In this document: piece by piece, positions 13,786 through 25,578 of the stretch
How the letters are laid out: each line of letters opens with the position of its first letter
How positions within the stretch are numbered: the first letter of the stretch is position 1
NCBI RefSeq assembly: GCF_037975245.1
Contig: NC_092582.1
Span: 6,614,001-6,678,000 of the forward strand
Reading direction: 5' to 3'
DNA: 64,000 bases
Source: Apostichopus japonicus
Taxonomy: Eukaryota; Echinodermata; Holothuroidea; Aspidochirotida; Stichopodidae
Notes under the pieces: generated by a model
Database searches by the model: none
Told to the model about the DNA's origin: nothing
Seen by the model: only the letters and a program-made list of their open reading frames with translations
Position numbers and translations under genes: made by a program

Positions 13786-14933
13786 ATTTATTGCTGTAAA
13801 TGTATAAATCATATTATTTGAAAGTGCCTTCTCTTATTGGTTAAAACAAAATGAAGTGGATATAACTGGTATATATTAGTGCAATTCTTAAATTTTTAAA
13901 AGATTAATTGACAGTTAATTAAGTCATCTAATTTGCATTTCTTCATTGTATATTACATAATGGTAAGTTGGGTTGACGTATAGTGAAGGCTGTGATTGAA
14001 AGGTGGAGGGGAAGGCGAGTGAAAACATGTATACATTCATTCGAAACCAACCGTTTATTATAATTCGGACTTTTTCCGTTATAATTTCATGCTGAATATA
14101 ATGTCATCAGTATTGCCTTTTACTTTGGCTTGCTAAAGATTGCAGAAAGGTCTCCTCGGGAGGCGTCAATATTTTAACTATTCCCATGAAAAGGAGGAAT
14201 GTTCATTTAGAAAAATATTTATGGTCTCAGTCAAATTCTTGTGGAAGTTGGAAACGTTTGTGACCATTATTGGACCTTTCTGGCATATTTTGGAGCAGTG
14301 GTGATGACCTTTAAAAACTTCATATGTTATACCTTAGGTGTTTGTGGTAAAATGACGTCATTTGACTTTATTAAATGCTCACTATGTAAAAGATTGTTCA
14401 CCACTTAATACGTAATATCACTAGTTAACTTGATAAATTCGTTAGCTTCCTTTTGAAAAATCATTACAATCATCATATATCGCTCCCTCCCGGCCCCCTC
14501 CTCCGCCCCCCCCCCTCAAATATAAAGCATAAAATATATTTCCAGTCAATTCAGTGGGGAAACCCCAATCATTCCTATGTCGTTGTTTAGAATTTTGAGT
14601 ATATAAAACATACGCCTACACCATAATATATAATTGCATACGATCATATTCACAAGGACATCGATTCACAATTGCGTGACAACTGAAAAAGAAAACTGAA
14701 AGTTGATTCTTTTTCTAATTAGTCATTGTGTTCTTGTAAGCTACTCACTTACGTTTCAAGACAGTATTATGAGAAAATGTTGCTGTAGCTAACTAACCCG
14801 AAGTGTTAAAGTGAAATAACTCAAAAGTTGAGACGTTTGCCACACATAGGCCTATGTAGTACAGAGAGACTTGAAAGATTGACCTGAAAGTAGCGTTAAA
14901 ACATTTTACTTGAAGTAACTCGACATTAAAATC

Positions 14934-15166
14934 CAGGGGCGTATCCAGGATTATCCAAAGGGGAGATTGGGTCCCTGGGAACTACACTTGGGAAGGGATG
15001 TGTCTGGGAGTCTACACTTGGGGAGGGGGTGGGGGTTTCTGGGAGTGTTCTCCTTAAAAGAAATTCTGCTAATAACTGCTTTTGAAGTTTTATGAGCATG
15101 AAAATGGTGCAGCGCACCCTCATCCCCTCCTACTTCATACCCCCCCCCCCCCCGAATCCGCTACTG
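14934..15166. mobile_element. Small hAT-like non-autonomous element
   Basis: The left end, CAGGGGCGTATCCAGGATT, and the right end, GAATCCGCTACTG, form an imperfect terminal inverted repeat of the CAGNGGCG type common in hAT-derived miniature elements. The right end is preceded by a 14-base C run. I see no matching 8-bp target duplication (TTAAAATC against ATATCCGG), so the copy is old or its ends are slightly misplaced. The minus-strand open frame inside it (14926-15123) is not a gene. Confidence 0.5.
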
Positions 15167-16592
15167 ATATCCGGTGACTCGTTTAAGCCCTGTTTCAAGG
15201 GCAGCACTGAAATAGAGGGCGGAGAGGGGTATAGAAGGAGGATGAAATAGAGGATGACGGGAGGGTTCGTTCTCTTTTCTTAAATGATAAATAATAATTC
15301 TTTCTTGTTTGTAATAATTGAATTATGTTTTTATGTAAAAAGAATCAGTTGGAAATTTTTAATTATTAAGGAATGCAATTCGAATTAAGACATAAACAAG
15401 ATTCTTGCAAGAAAACGTTTTCTTTATTGGCGACAAATGTTTTTTTTTTTTTGGTATTGTAATATGAGTGAATTTATCGCTTTTGCTGAAAAAGGATTTG
15501 TACATTTTCAAGAAATATGTGCTTATATGAAAGAAGATGAAAAAGAAACATTATGTTATGGATGTTGATGGAGAAACTAATAAAAGTAGTTATGATGACA
15601 ATTTTGCGTCATTCCATTATTATTTTTTTAATCTTATTTTTCCCCGTCTATATTGACCAAACTCGATCCTGCTGACCAACTGTCCCTCCCAGAGTAAATC
15701 ATTTAAATGCATCCCAAGCATTAAAGCCTAAAGCATTGAATGTTTTTGTTTAATTAATTAAAATCTCTGGCAATTCAATGAAATCTGAAAGCTTGTGCCT
15801 CAACATAAAATAAAATTGCATTTGCCACAATTTGGTGATTCCCGTACAAGTTCCGTTTTTGTTTTATCAAAGGAAAAACATGTACGTATACCGGTACCTA
15901 ATATCAGGATATGTTACTGAATCCACTTAAAATACTATACCAACCAAATATCTTATACCGTTTAATGAAAAAAGTTATGCATAAAACTAAAGCCATATGT
16001 CTTTCGCAAATGTAATGCTGAAAACTTATCCACAGTCTTCTCAGAAAAAAAACGCATTGAAACTAATGAAGATATAAAATGATACAGAAAGTTCTCATCC
16101 TCAAAATTTCCTTCATATTACCCTAAATCCATATTAATATACTAAAGATTGTTGACATGCGCAAGGCTTCAGAAGATATTGCTCACTAAGTCTAAATATT
16201 AATATGTACTTGTAAATGTTCTGTGCTACGTTTTAAGCCAGAGGTGCGTTGTTTTCTTTCGTGAAGGAAAAATAAGTACCAAAATCCCACATGCCTAATT
16301 CTCTGACCAGCAGTGATATTCTATACCGTGTTTGCCAGCAACTTTCATTTAGAATGACCCCAACCGGATCACCACCATTAATGGTAGGTCCAGCCCATAT
16401 TATCGTTCTAAACCTATGGTACCACCCCACCCCACCCGCTACCCATACCCCTGCCCGTACTATTGCACACAAACCAACCAAGTTTCAGTTCAGTCCCACA
16501 AGGCGCGTGGGTTGGACAGAAACTTTAGTACCATTTTGAACAAATTGGCAAAGATGTGCGTCTCATTCCTTGTACCGGTACATTGTATCTGA

Positions 16593-16965
16593 ACAGATGA
16601 GACTGAAGTATAGTATACCACCCAGGTCATACTATTAAACAGATTAGACTAAGGTATAGTATACCAACCATTTCATACTATTAAACAGATGAGACTAAAG
16701 TATAGTATACCACCCAAGTCATACTATTAAACAGATGAGACTAAAGTATAGTATACCACCCAGGTCATACTATTAAACAGATGAGACTAAGGTAGTATAC
16801 CACCCAAGTCATACTATTAAACAGATGAGACTAAAGTATAGTATAACCACCCAGGTCATACTATTAAACAGATGAGACTAAGGTGGTATAGCACCCAGGT
16901 CGTACTATTAAACAGATGAGACTATAAAGTATAGTATAACACCCAGGTCGTACTGTTAAACTCAC
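16593..16965. repeat. Minisatellite, eight copies of a 46-bp unit
   Basis: Units begin ACAGATGAGACTAAAGTATA and continue through TAGTATACCACCCAGGTC to ATACTATTAA. Copies are 44-48 bp with a few substitutions and small indels. Each unit contains an inverted repeat, TAGTAT then ACCACCCAGGTC then ATACTA, so single strands could form a 6-bp hairpin per unit. The array ends about 180 bases from the stop codon of the minus-strand collagen-C4-like gene, in its 3' flank. Confidence 0.92.
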
Positions 16966-17134
16966 GATTTAACTCGATTTAACGAAAGAATGACAAAAGC
17001 AAAAATGCAGTATACCGTGTCACCGTCGTTTCTGGCACGGTTAAAGGCAGTGAGCGTATTTATATTTTTCAATTTAGCTTCATCAGCTCATGTAACGCGG
17101 AAGCGGTGTTACCATCTAAACATATTTTTATATA

Positions 17135-17140
17135 TTTATT
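17135..17140 (-). terminator. Candidate poly(A) signal immediately after the stop codon
   Basis: On the minus strand the stop TGA (17144-17142) is followed after one base by AATAAA. If it is functional, the mRNA would have an unusually short 3' UTR of a few tens of bases. The surrounding DNA is A/T-rich, so chance occurrence is possible. Confidence 0.35.
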
Positions 17141-17141
17141 T

Positions 17142-17593
17142 TCACTTTGTGCAAACTGCGCATGACCAATGGGCATCCTTTTCAGCACTTTCAATATCTA
17201 ATCGCGAGTTTTTATTTTCGCTATTAATGATATATTCTCTTTCTTGTTCTAATTTATGAATTTTATCTACACATAGAAAATCGGTTCTTTTGCCTTTGCT
17301 TCCTAGGCTGGCCATCAGTCTCCCTGCGTACTCTAACGTCCAATCAGAAGTCGTACATGTTGGTTTTCCAATGAGCATGCGCACTGTGGAACGAAATGTG
17401 ACACGGCAAACGACGCATGGCATGCCGTGGTATATAAAAGGTACACTTTCTGGTACAGTTCGTCCCTCAATTTCATCATCGGGGTAAAAAGGACGAATGT
17501 TACTTTCGAGGGTGGGAAATGATGAGTCGTTTGGAAGACATTGAGAATCAACTTCTTCTCCTCGTTTCACGGACCAGGCTCCTCCCACAATTC
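17142..17593 (-). CDS. Short-chain-collagen-C4-like secreted protein, last exon
   Basis: This exon encodes 150 codons and the stop TGA at 17142-17144. It opens with xGA ATT GTG after an acceptor CACAG (AG is plus 17594-17595). The translated order is GIVGGAW.., SQCLPND, MPCVVCRV.FRSTVRMLIG, KPTC..DWTLEYAGRLM, FLCVD and terminal CAVCTK. This order is characteristic of the C-terminal domain of sponge-type short-chain collagen C4 and its many uncharacterised marine-invertebrate relatives (usual pattern CLP.DP, VPCAVC, TCP.GWT.EY.GYLM, CVD, TCVVCTK). The usual CGSLPC segment between CVD and the C-terminus is absent. A charged stretch of about 29 residues (IHKLEQEREYIINSENKN onward) stands in its place. 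The molecular function of the family is unknown; the protein should be extracellular. Confidence 0.85.
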
Positions 17594-19901
17594 CTGTGGA
17601 TTGAAACAAACAAACAGAGACACTGAGTTCATTTTGATATACAAAGCAATATCACGATCCTAATTATTAATTTGAGTTTATCTGCTCGTCAAGTCTTATT
17701 TATCCGATTACAATCATCAATTTTCATGTCATAACTGATAACTGAATATCACTATAGTAAACCAATTGGCGTAACAACCTCCCCGCCCCCTCTTACAACT
17801 CTCCCGCCCCTCTTACAACTCTTACTATCCCTTCCCCTATCGTTCCCTTCCTTGATTTCTCACGGTAACATCATTGAAGTATCATGCAGTGTTTCTTGAA
17901 ATCCTTATTAGTTGTTTATTCAATTTACGTTTGCTTTTTATATTCCATCGATGTGTTAGCAAGCTACTTTTATAACAAGAAATGGGTTCATCCAACCTGA
18001 ACAGTTTGCATAAGCAACATAGAACAGTGTAGGAGACCATACCAGTTCATTACAAGGTAAATACCATGACTGCTATACGTAAGCAAAAATTTACATATCA
18101 GTATAATTTGTTAAGCTTTACTTTTAATTCCATTTTTGGTTTATACATCAACCTTAAACGAGACAACTTTATAGTCGTCCGAGATTCTGATATCTGTTGA
18201 GAGTATACGAGTTTTGTAAAACTACGCCCTCTATTGAATCTACATAGGGCGAAAGAAAGAAACTGCGAAGTGTCTGCACGAACATTCTGCTATAACCATT
18301 TACTACTCGGTGGCAAGTGATATAATATCCAGCTGTTGAATTGGTCTTTTTATAAATAATAAAAAATTATATAAATAAAAAGGCAAAATAGCCCCCAGTG
18401 TCCAAAAGGTACAGTTTCAAACAGATCAAATTAATCCATTTAATCGCCATCTTACATCATAGATTGTAGAACGGTATAAAGGGCATTCCGTGGAAATTAT
18501 GTAAGGAAGTTAAAAATGCAACAACACATATATACCCGTATGCATGGCGTGTTTAAAGTCAAAAGCTTCATGATAGCATTTCAAGTTACACCGCAATCAA
18601 ATGTTCTTTTTAATATATTTTGTTAACATATGTATTGATGTTTGAGATACTGCAGATTGCTATTCAGTTTTTCCCTATAGGTGTTAACACCGTCTCGTGG
18701 TGCCCGAAACTCCAAACCCACACACTCCTTTAGAAAAGCTCCGTTGGTTAAACCACACATAGACCTAAAAATTGCATCTGGGTGGTGGTAGTTTGAGGCA
18801 TGTTCAGATGTGCCGTTGCTTGTGATTTTAGTCTCGTATAGGTCTTTGTATTTACTAGCTGATGATCTAATATTGCGAGTTAGTTTCGGAAAGTGAAACT
18901 GGCTTTAAATATAAGAAAATGCCGAATACGCACAATTAAATTACTTTATTTATTTTATGTGTTATGGGTTTTGTATTATGATTGAGAAAGGCAGGAAGTG
19001 CAATGTTTAGGAAAGATTTAATAGGGTAACCCTTCCTTCCATGAATTTTTGTTAACTACAGGCCGACAGACATACAGGCAGTTAGAGAGACAGAAGAACT
19101 TGAACTACTATGCTTGTGGATTATTACTGTAGTTGTCAATGGCGTCAGTAACCAGCCTTTGCCATCGGGGAAGAAGGGGATGGGGGGGGGGGGGGCTGAT
19201 TGACACAAGGAGTTGGGATCATAGGGGTGTTAACATATACTTAAGCCTATAACATTTTACAAAGATAACACTTCGTTCAGAATAGTAAAACTTCGAAGAG
19301 GACTTGCTTCTTTTTTTGGTAAATTATTACAATCTATTTATTAAACCCATGCATAGTTTCTGCTCCTACCTGTGTTACACTATATTGACAAATTAACATT
19401 TTAAACGTAAAATATACACGATCGTTTCTGTTAACACAACTCTATGGAATTCATTGTCAGTTTGATTAGGTTGCTGATTTAATGATTAAATTGTTTTCAG
19501 GCTTGTATATGGCTATTCGGGGATTTCGTTTTATTATTCGTTGTTACTTTAGTAATTATGTTCAATTAATTTTAGATAAAAAAGCATGCTTTATATTGTT
19601 TCCATTGCTTTTGGTGGCGGAGGGGGTGGGGGGGATTTTAAATGACTGTATACCCTTTCCCCCTCTCCATCTGCACTCTGGTTAAGTCATTGGCAGTCAG
19701 GCCCGTAGTCCGGAATTCTACATATCTAAGTTGGCCACAATATTGATCTCTTACAACGAGTGAAGATGGGAGCGGGACAGCAGTAGGCACCAGCGGAGGC
19801 GGGGGTGGGGGGTGGGGGGAGACGACCCTAAACCGCGGTCTAGCTACGAACCTGCTATATATATAGTTATATAGAAGTTTATATCTAAAAACAGGTATCA
19901 C
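17594..19901 (-). other. Intron of the collagen-C4-like gene
   Basis: GT-AG intron in phase 1 between the two domain exons. It contains a poly(G) run near 19183 and, at its 5' end, a short hAT-like inverted-repeat element (19698-19854). No other feature was recognised. Confidence 0.7.
19698..19854. mobile_element. Possible hAT-like miniature element
   Basis: The left end CAGGCCCGTAGTCCGG and the right end CTAGCTACGAACCTG are imperfect inverted repeats of the CAGG.CCGTAGCC type, enclosing a G-rich core of about 130 bp. No 8-bp target duplication is evident. It lies about 50 bases from a coding exon (start 19902). Confidence 0.4.
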
Positions 19902-20003
19902 CTTCATACATTTTCCTTGCAGTCATTGGACATACTGTGTTACCCCATTTAACATACAACGTGCCAGCTCCGAAGTTATCGGCCGCCCACGAAGTTCCTT
20001 CAT
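19902..20003 (-). CDS. Short-chain-collagen-C4-like secreted protein, internal exon
   Basis: A 102-base exon with acceptor ATTTCAG (AG is plus 20004-20005) and donor GAAG|GTGATA (GT is plus 19900-19901), phase 1 at both ends. It encodes EGTSWAADNFGAGTLYVKWG followed by NTVCP and KMYEG. The part AGTLYVKWGNTVCP matches the T.Y.RWG...CP segment that opens the C4-like domain. It joins in frame to the last exon as YEG|IVGGAW, equivalent to the VY.G.AGG junction of the family. Sequence and phase both support linkage to the exon at 17142. Confidence 0.85.
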
Positions 20004-22542
20004 CTGAAATGTAACAAAAAATTGTATTGTAAATACAGGTAGAACGATGAGGTCACTCTATGTACACGTAACAGAAAACGCACAAACTTGATCGTTTGCA
20101 CATGATGTGGAGTTGTCATGGTTACATTTCATTCACACGCACACTTTGTCAAGTAAGTAATAGACATAATCAAGTCTTTGGATTATCGATTGTTCAAAGC
20201 GATATCCAGAAAAGAAGAGAACACATACATTTCCCGAAGGTTTGGATAGTAATTCCCTGACGGATCCATTTGAATCTTCTAAGGATCCCGTTGTTACTGA
20301 ACCAATCTTTAACAAGACAGATACTACAACACAAAACTTGTGCATGATTTATGTTTTGGGAGGGATGGATGTTATTCTCACCAAAAGGTTTATAAAATTC
20401 AATATGTGCTCCCAGGACGATAAATAATGCAGGACACATTTAGAAAATGGTTATAAAGCACGTCGCCCTCTAATAAGCGAGTTACTTGACCTGGGAGAGA
20501 AACATGAGCCAAAAGAGGGCGCTATTCAAGCTTGTCAAACTTATTATCTTGAATAAGTAAGGGAAATGTCATTGTCAACGAACGCATCTTCTTTCCTTCG
20601 TAATAAACCAAAAACAGGTGAATCTTTCTTTCTATAAATAATGGGATTGCTTCAGTACAAAACATCAAATGCAGCTTAAAGCATGTTCTATACTTATGCT
20701 ATATGATCCGCTCCCATTACTGCTCAGCAGTATTGGCAATCTCTTGAAACGACTTGAGCAAGTCGTTTTAGGATTTCCATTGACGTGGATAATGTTTTAA
20801 TAGGTTAACGGTTAACAGGAGCACACCCTCAACATACTTAAATTTGTTGGAGAGAAAACCGACATATTAGTTTTGTTTTCCTGAAGGTTTTATACCTTTC
20901 AATGTATTCCCAATTGTCAAAGGAGATTACAATTTATGATTTATTGATGAGGAAGCAGTAAACCAATAGCTGAAATTTGAATGCCTCTGACCATTTGTTT
21001 GGGGTATATCTAGCGTATTTGGTAACCATATATACTGGCTGTTGTATAATGCTATTTCTGTTTTGTCAGCTGTATATGTCATTACTTCTCATTTCTCCGT
21101 CTGCCCCATTCCAAATTGTCACGTGATCGGACCAGAGAGTTGTTCCTGATCGGACAATGAACTGTTCCATAGCTAACCACCAGCTATGCAAGGATATATA
21201 CTAACATTATGCAAAACTGTAAAACAACACGTCATGGTACAGCAGCATAGCGGCGAAAGACCAATTAATACCACTGTGTTTGCGCTGTTGCTTAGCAACA
21301 ATGAGAATGTTCCCAGTTGGAAAAACAACAGCGAAAACACGTCGAGAGAGGGAAAGTTGTCGAGAACTGAGTAATACATTGAAATGTGTTTTGCCTCCTG
21401 TTTTAACCTCATCGGGTTAAGTTCAAAGTGCAATTGTTTTAAACCTAAGGGAAATTTCATTTTCATAAAATCGTGTAAATATTTTGCCTAGCCTGGATTG
21501 AGAACGACGTGTTAATTCAATGACAGCTAGTCTTAGTTTGTAGGCCTACTTTAAATGAGAGAACAAAGCAGGTGTACGTAATATCAGAACAAACTGAAAT
21601 AAATAAGTAATTTCGAATATGACACTTGAAGCTCGACTTATAATAATGCTTTACATAGAATGCAGTAAAAATTTTGACATTTCAATGTGCTAATGTCCCG
21701 CAGAGAATCACACCGTGTTTCAATTGATGTTACCTTGTAAGTATCCTACCACACAGCTTACTTGTTAATTGGTCGGGGATAAAGGCCTACACCTGCTAAC
21801 GCAGACGAAATAACCGAATTAAAGGGTGTGAAGACTCGCGCAAAAAGAAACGTCTAATACCGGTAATCTGACCTAGTTTCGAATGAGGTGTAACTGAAGT
21901 GTTAGACACCACCATCGATCCCAGAAAATACACACACAGCTTGCTACCGTCTGTAATTAGACACTAGTGTACAGTCAGTACATACAACTGGGGTCAATAC
22001 CCACAACACAGTGTACAAACGATACAGCGATGGACATCTCAGGTCCAGCTAAAGATAACAAGGTATCACGTTTCATTATTGTCTGCATTTTGTAGCGACA
22101 AGAAGAAAACTTCACTTGCAAGCAACGGAAAGTTAACTTTTTCAGGTCGCGGCACGCTGTTTGGGGCGAGTCTTTCAATGCACACACGGGACATATTCAT
22201 CGGTTATAATTATTAAGGGTACACTCCTCCCCCTTCCCTTCACTCCCATTACACATTGGGACAATCTTAATGTTTCGATGCATCACTCTTCCTAATGGCC
22301 TGATGACACACGAATGTCACATGATCATGTCGATATATTAATTAAAACACTCTGTTATATACTTTGTATTTATTGTATGTATTTTAGATCCTCCTGCAAG
22401 CAGGAACTCGCGAAGAAGCCATCATTGGCTTATCAAAGCCGCAAGCTGACCGAAGTCAGTCTCTTACATTCATATTTAACGTCCATGATTATGAATTGTC
22501 AATTGTCAACAACTCTGTAACTGGTCGCCATACATTAATATT

Positions 22543-22608
22543 GGAGTAACTCGAACTCGGGACCTTATGATTGAAAGGCACCGGCGTTAACCACTGAGCT
22601 AACACTCC
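22543..22608 (-). repeat. tRNA-like sequence (SINE head or tRNA pseudogene)
   Basis: On minus, GGAGTGTTAGCTCAGTGG carries a near-perfect RNA polymerase III A box (TAGCTCAGTGG), and CCCGAGTTCGAGTTACTCC carries a B-box-like core. The ends GGAGT and ACTCC can pair like an acceptor stem. The T arm is too short to close properly and the anticodon arm has an 8-base loop, so this is not a functional tRNA. A tRNA-derived SINE head or a decayed tRNA copy is the likely origin. Confidence 0.55.
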
Positions 22609-24224
22609 ATACTTTGGTATCCCTTCTTAAAGCAGTTTTCACTCATTGTAAGTCTCAGATGTGTCATATAGCCTAATGGTTTCATAGGAGGAGCTTGCCC
22701 ACCCCCTCCCCCCTTACCATCACCATTGTTGTCTGCTCCCCCCCCCCTTCCATCTACAACACATACTGGATGCAACATGCTTGGGTAAGGCATGTCTGGG
22801 TAATATTCACACGAACGGACGTAATTTATAAAGTAACATAACACAAACTAGTTATCTGTTCGTTTTCTACCTTCTGGCGTTAACTGGGATGCAAATTGGG
22901 TGAATTAGGCAAATACTCACTGACATATATAAAAGGTATAAACAGCTACAAAAGGTGCTGTTACGAACAGGCGGTTACGTTTCCATACTAGGAAGTATAC
23001 AATGCTACCACAATACAGTAAAAGTATATCAAACAAGGAACGTCATTCAAAGGACCCTCCCGCACCGCCCAACCTATTATACCCCTCCCCAAATTGACGT
23101 ATAGGTGAAAACTGCAAAAAAACAAAATTGTCCAGACATTGAGAATGTGTCAGTTACTGCCCTGCTATATGATGCTTTTCTTTGGACTAAGGGGCGTCGA
23201 TTATTCTTATTATTTATATTATCATTATTGTTAATATTATTATTATTATTATTATTAATATTATTATTAGGACTTAGGTTCATCTGTCAATTTTGTCAGC
23301 AAAATGTTCTCTTATATATGTAGTGATAGACATGCAGTAATCTTGATTACTGCCGTAAAATGTATCATCATTGTCATTAAACGTTATAGGAGTCAACCAC
23401 CAATCAGAATCATATCATAATCATCCGGAACACCGAACCTTTGAGATGATTTAATGTATATGTATTCATAATTGGTGTTTTACCCTCTAGTCCCTAGACC
23501 AGATAAAGCCATGATGACGTAAGCAAATGCAAGCAAAATATATCCTAGAGCCAAGACACTATGCTGGGAATAATTGATCAGTAAATATAGATACGTGTCA
23601 GGCTGAGTTTTTATCTGCTATGCGGGACATGTTTTGGTAATGTATGCCCTTAATGTCGATGGATTAATATCCACCGTCGAGAAGTCATTGGCCTGATATC
23701 AGTAACATAACAATGTCATATATTTAGTTTTCACTCACCACAGTGACAGCGTGTTCGATATGTCATAAGGTTTTATGAATGTCCCACAAGACATTTTTGC
23801 TTTAATTTATTCGTGACAGGCCGCAATGTTGGAGTAGTACATCAGGTAGTTGCCTGTTATCGTCCATTATATAGCAGTTCTGCTACATTGAGTCAGTATT
23901 ATTATTGGTGTTCAGTGCTATTATTAGTTCAAAATTAGATTATCATTCCTTTGACTCAAGTTTCCTGGTGACAGATTATTTGACAGTTACAGCTTTCCTT
24001 TCCTTATTTATGTGCAAGAATGTTTGCATTGAAATAGTGCCTTTGAAAAACTTGTTTTTTTTCCAACATAACATTTTTGTGTCGCTTTGGGGGGGGGGGG
24101 GAGGGGGCAAATAACTGCACAACATTATTGTTTCAGTTTCGGAGCGTTATTGCAGTCTATTGTTTACTTGAGTTGATGACATGTGGTCACGATATACATA
24201 GTCGGGACTGACGAGAGGAAGGGG

Positions 24225-24619
24225 AAGGGAGGGAGGGAGGGAGGGAGGGAGGGAGGGAGGGAGGGAGGGAGGGAGGGAGGGAGGGAGGGAGGGAGGGAGG
24301 GAGGGAGGGAGGGAGGGAGGGAGGGAGGGAGGGAGGGAGGGAGGGAGGGAGGGAGGGAGGGAGGGAGGGAGGGAGGGAGGGAGGGAGGGAGGGAGGGAGG
24401 GAGGGAGGGAGGGAGGGAGGGAGGGAGGGAGGGAGGGAGGGAGGGAGGGAGGGAGGGAGGGAGGGAGGGAGGGAGGGAGGGAGGGAGGGAGGGAGGGAGG
24501 GAGGGAGGGATAAGGGAGGGAGGGAGGGAGGGAGGGAGGGAGGGAGGGAGGGAGGGAGGGAGGGAGGGAGGGAGGGAGGGAGGGAGGGAGGGAGGGAGGG
24601 AGGGAGGGAGGGAGGGATA
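24225..24619. repeat. (GGGA)n tetranucleotide satellite
   Basis: About 98 copies of GGGA with a single TAA interruption at about 24510-24513, which splits the array into 280 and 105 bases. It is strand-asymmetric, with pure purine on plus. Like the (ATCC)n array it is stop-free in several frames and creates (Gly-Arg-Glu-Gly)n and (Leu-Pro-Pro-Ser)n pseudo-ORFs. Long G-rich runs of GGG every four bases can in principle form G-quadruplex or triplex DNA. Confidence 0.96.
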
Positions 24620-25073
24620 AGGGGCTACATCCCCCAGAGTCAATTAGGGGGTCCGAGGAAATACGTGATGAATGATAATGTATTCTCATGTACAAAATAT
24701 ACTTAGCGGGAACAAATGATGACATCAAAGATGGGGACCAGGCTGGTGACATACATTTCAATAATATCCCCCGTAATTACATTACAGACTATACCTCTGG
24801 TTAAAATAGTTTACATTCAAGCAACCACATCTAGACTTACAGGAACAAGATATTGCGATTTGGTTTTCAACTTTTTAATAGTGAATTTATGATATTTTCT
24901 CCCCCATATAAGTGTAACGTTGTCTGCTACCAGATAATCACTTCAAAATACCACTGTAACTGTAGGAAATACTCTGTCGACCAACATCCATCGAGTTTTT
25001 TTAAAGCTTTTCTTAATAATTTTGAGTTTTAGTATTTAATACAAACACTGTCAAGTCGAACTTAACAACTTAC

Positions 25074-25158
25074 CCGAACGATCGCCATGGTCATCTTTAC
25101 ATTGAGAGGCTGGTAGTGACGGGGTTTTCCAAGAAAGATGGCGTTTTATTGTTCCAAG
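25074..25158 (-). CDS. Tentative exon of the collagen-C4-like gene
   Basis: A good donor, TTCGG|GTAAGT (GT is plus 25072-25073), ends an open minus-strand frame that reads SQCKDDHGDRS and would join to EGTSWAADN in the next exon with a GAT codon across the junction. The acceptor GGCCCAG (AG is plus 25159-25160) gives 85 bases, phase 0 to phase 1. That is exactly what is needed to bridge the signal-peptide exon (ends in phase 0) and the exon at 19902 (needs phase 1). The polypyrimidine tract is weak. An alternative acceptor with AG at plus 25110-25111 has a better tract but the wrong phase. Treat this as a hypothesis. Confidence 0.4.
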
Positions 25159-25368
25159 CTGGGCCATAAGAGTCATCTATCATCGAACGCCAAAAGGAAC
25201 AAAAAAAAGAAAAGAAAAAAGAACCTGGTAGGTAATATATATATTTATATATGGCATGACAAATGATCAATAGTGAGATGAACCGGGTTATCATTCGATG
25301 ATCGATATACCTGGCTCAACGTTTGATAAAATAGGTTTACCTAATTATTGAGCATTTGTCTTGTCATA

Positions 25369-25576
25369 CCAACCAGTTGGGACAGTTTGCTAATGCTAGT
25401 ACCTCTTTAAACTGTCCTCCCATATCATGCTTCAAAGCACTCGTACTGACAGAACAAACAGTTCCTAACCTTTCATCTGATAGAAAACATGATATTCATA
25501 CTGCTGTACTGACAATACGAGTGCTCTGAAGTGGAACATTACAGTACAGTATAGAAAAGATTGTCCCAACTGGGTG
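25369..25576. mobile_element. Palindromic MITE, Tc1/mariner-like
   Basis: The ends CCAACCAGTTGGGACAG and TTGTCCCAACTGGGTG are inverted repeats, and TA dinucleotides flank both sides (25367-25368 and 25577-25578). Internally CTTCAAAGCACTCGTACTG pairs with its near-complement CGAGTGCTCTGAAG, so almost the whole 208 bp folds on itself. There is no coding capacity. A TA target site and this layout fit a miniature Tc1/mariner derivative; the family is inferred. Confidence 0.6.
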
Positions 25577-25578
25577 TA

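Larger units (their letters stand above)
7683..16592. other. Intron or intergenic region, no coding exon recognised
   Basis: About 9 kb of A/T-rich DNA. It holds short AT and CA microsatellites (about 11106-11138 and 13146-13165), poly(G/C) runs near 13668, 14508 and 15141, a Penelope/hammerhead-like motif near 13730 and a small hAT-like element at 14934-15166. It may be the first intron of the gene at 5889. I found no acceptor-bounded plus-strand exon that continues that reading frame. Confidence 0.5.
20004..25073 (-). other. Intron of the collagen-C4-like gene
   Basis: About 5 kb (if the exon at 25074 is real) that contains a tRNA-like sequence (22543-22608), an ATT/TTA microsatellite near 23215-23275, poly(G/C) runs near 22738 and 24090, and the (GGGA)n satellite. 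No coding exon was recognised. The short plus- and minus-strand frames here lack support. Confidence 0.5.

Noticed and set aside
22543-22608. Functional tRNA gene
   Set aside because: The A box is excellent, but the T arm cannot close and the anticodon loop is 8 bases, so I list it only as tRNA-like.
24147-24761. (Leu-Pro-Pro-Ser)n and (Gly-Arg-Glu-Gly)n open frames
   Set aside because: Artefacts of the (GGGA)n satellite, with no unique protein sequence beyond short random ends.
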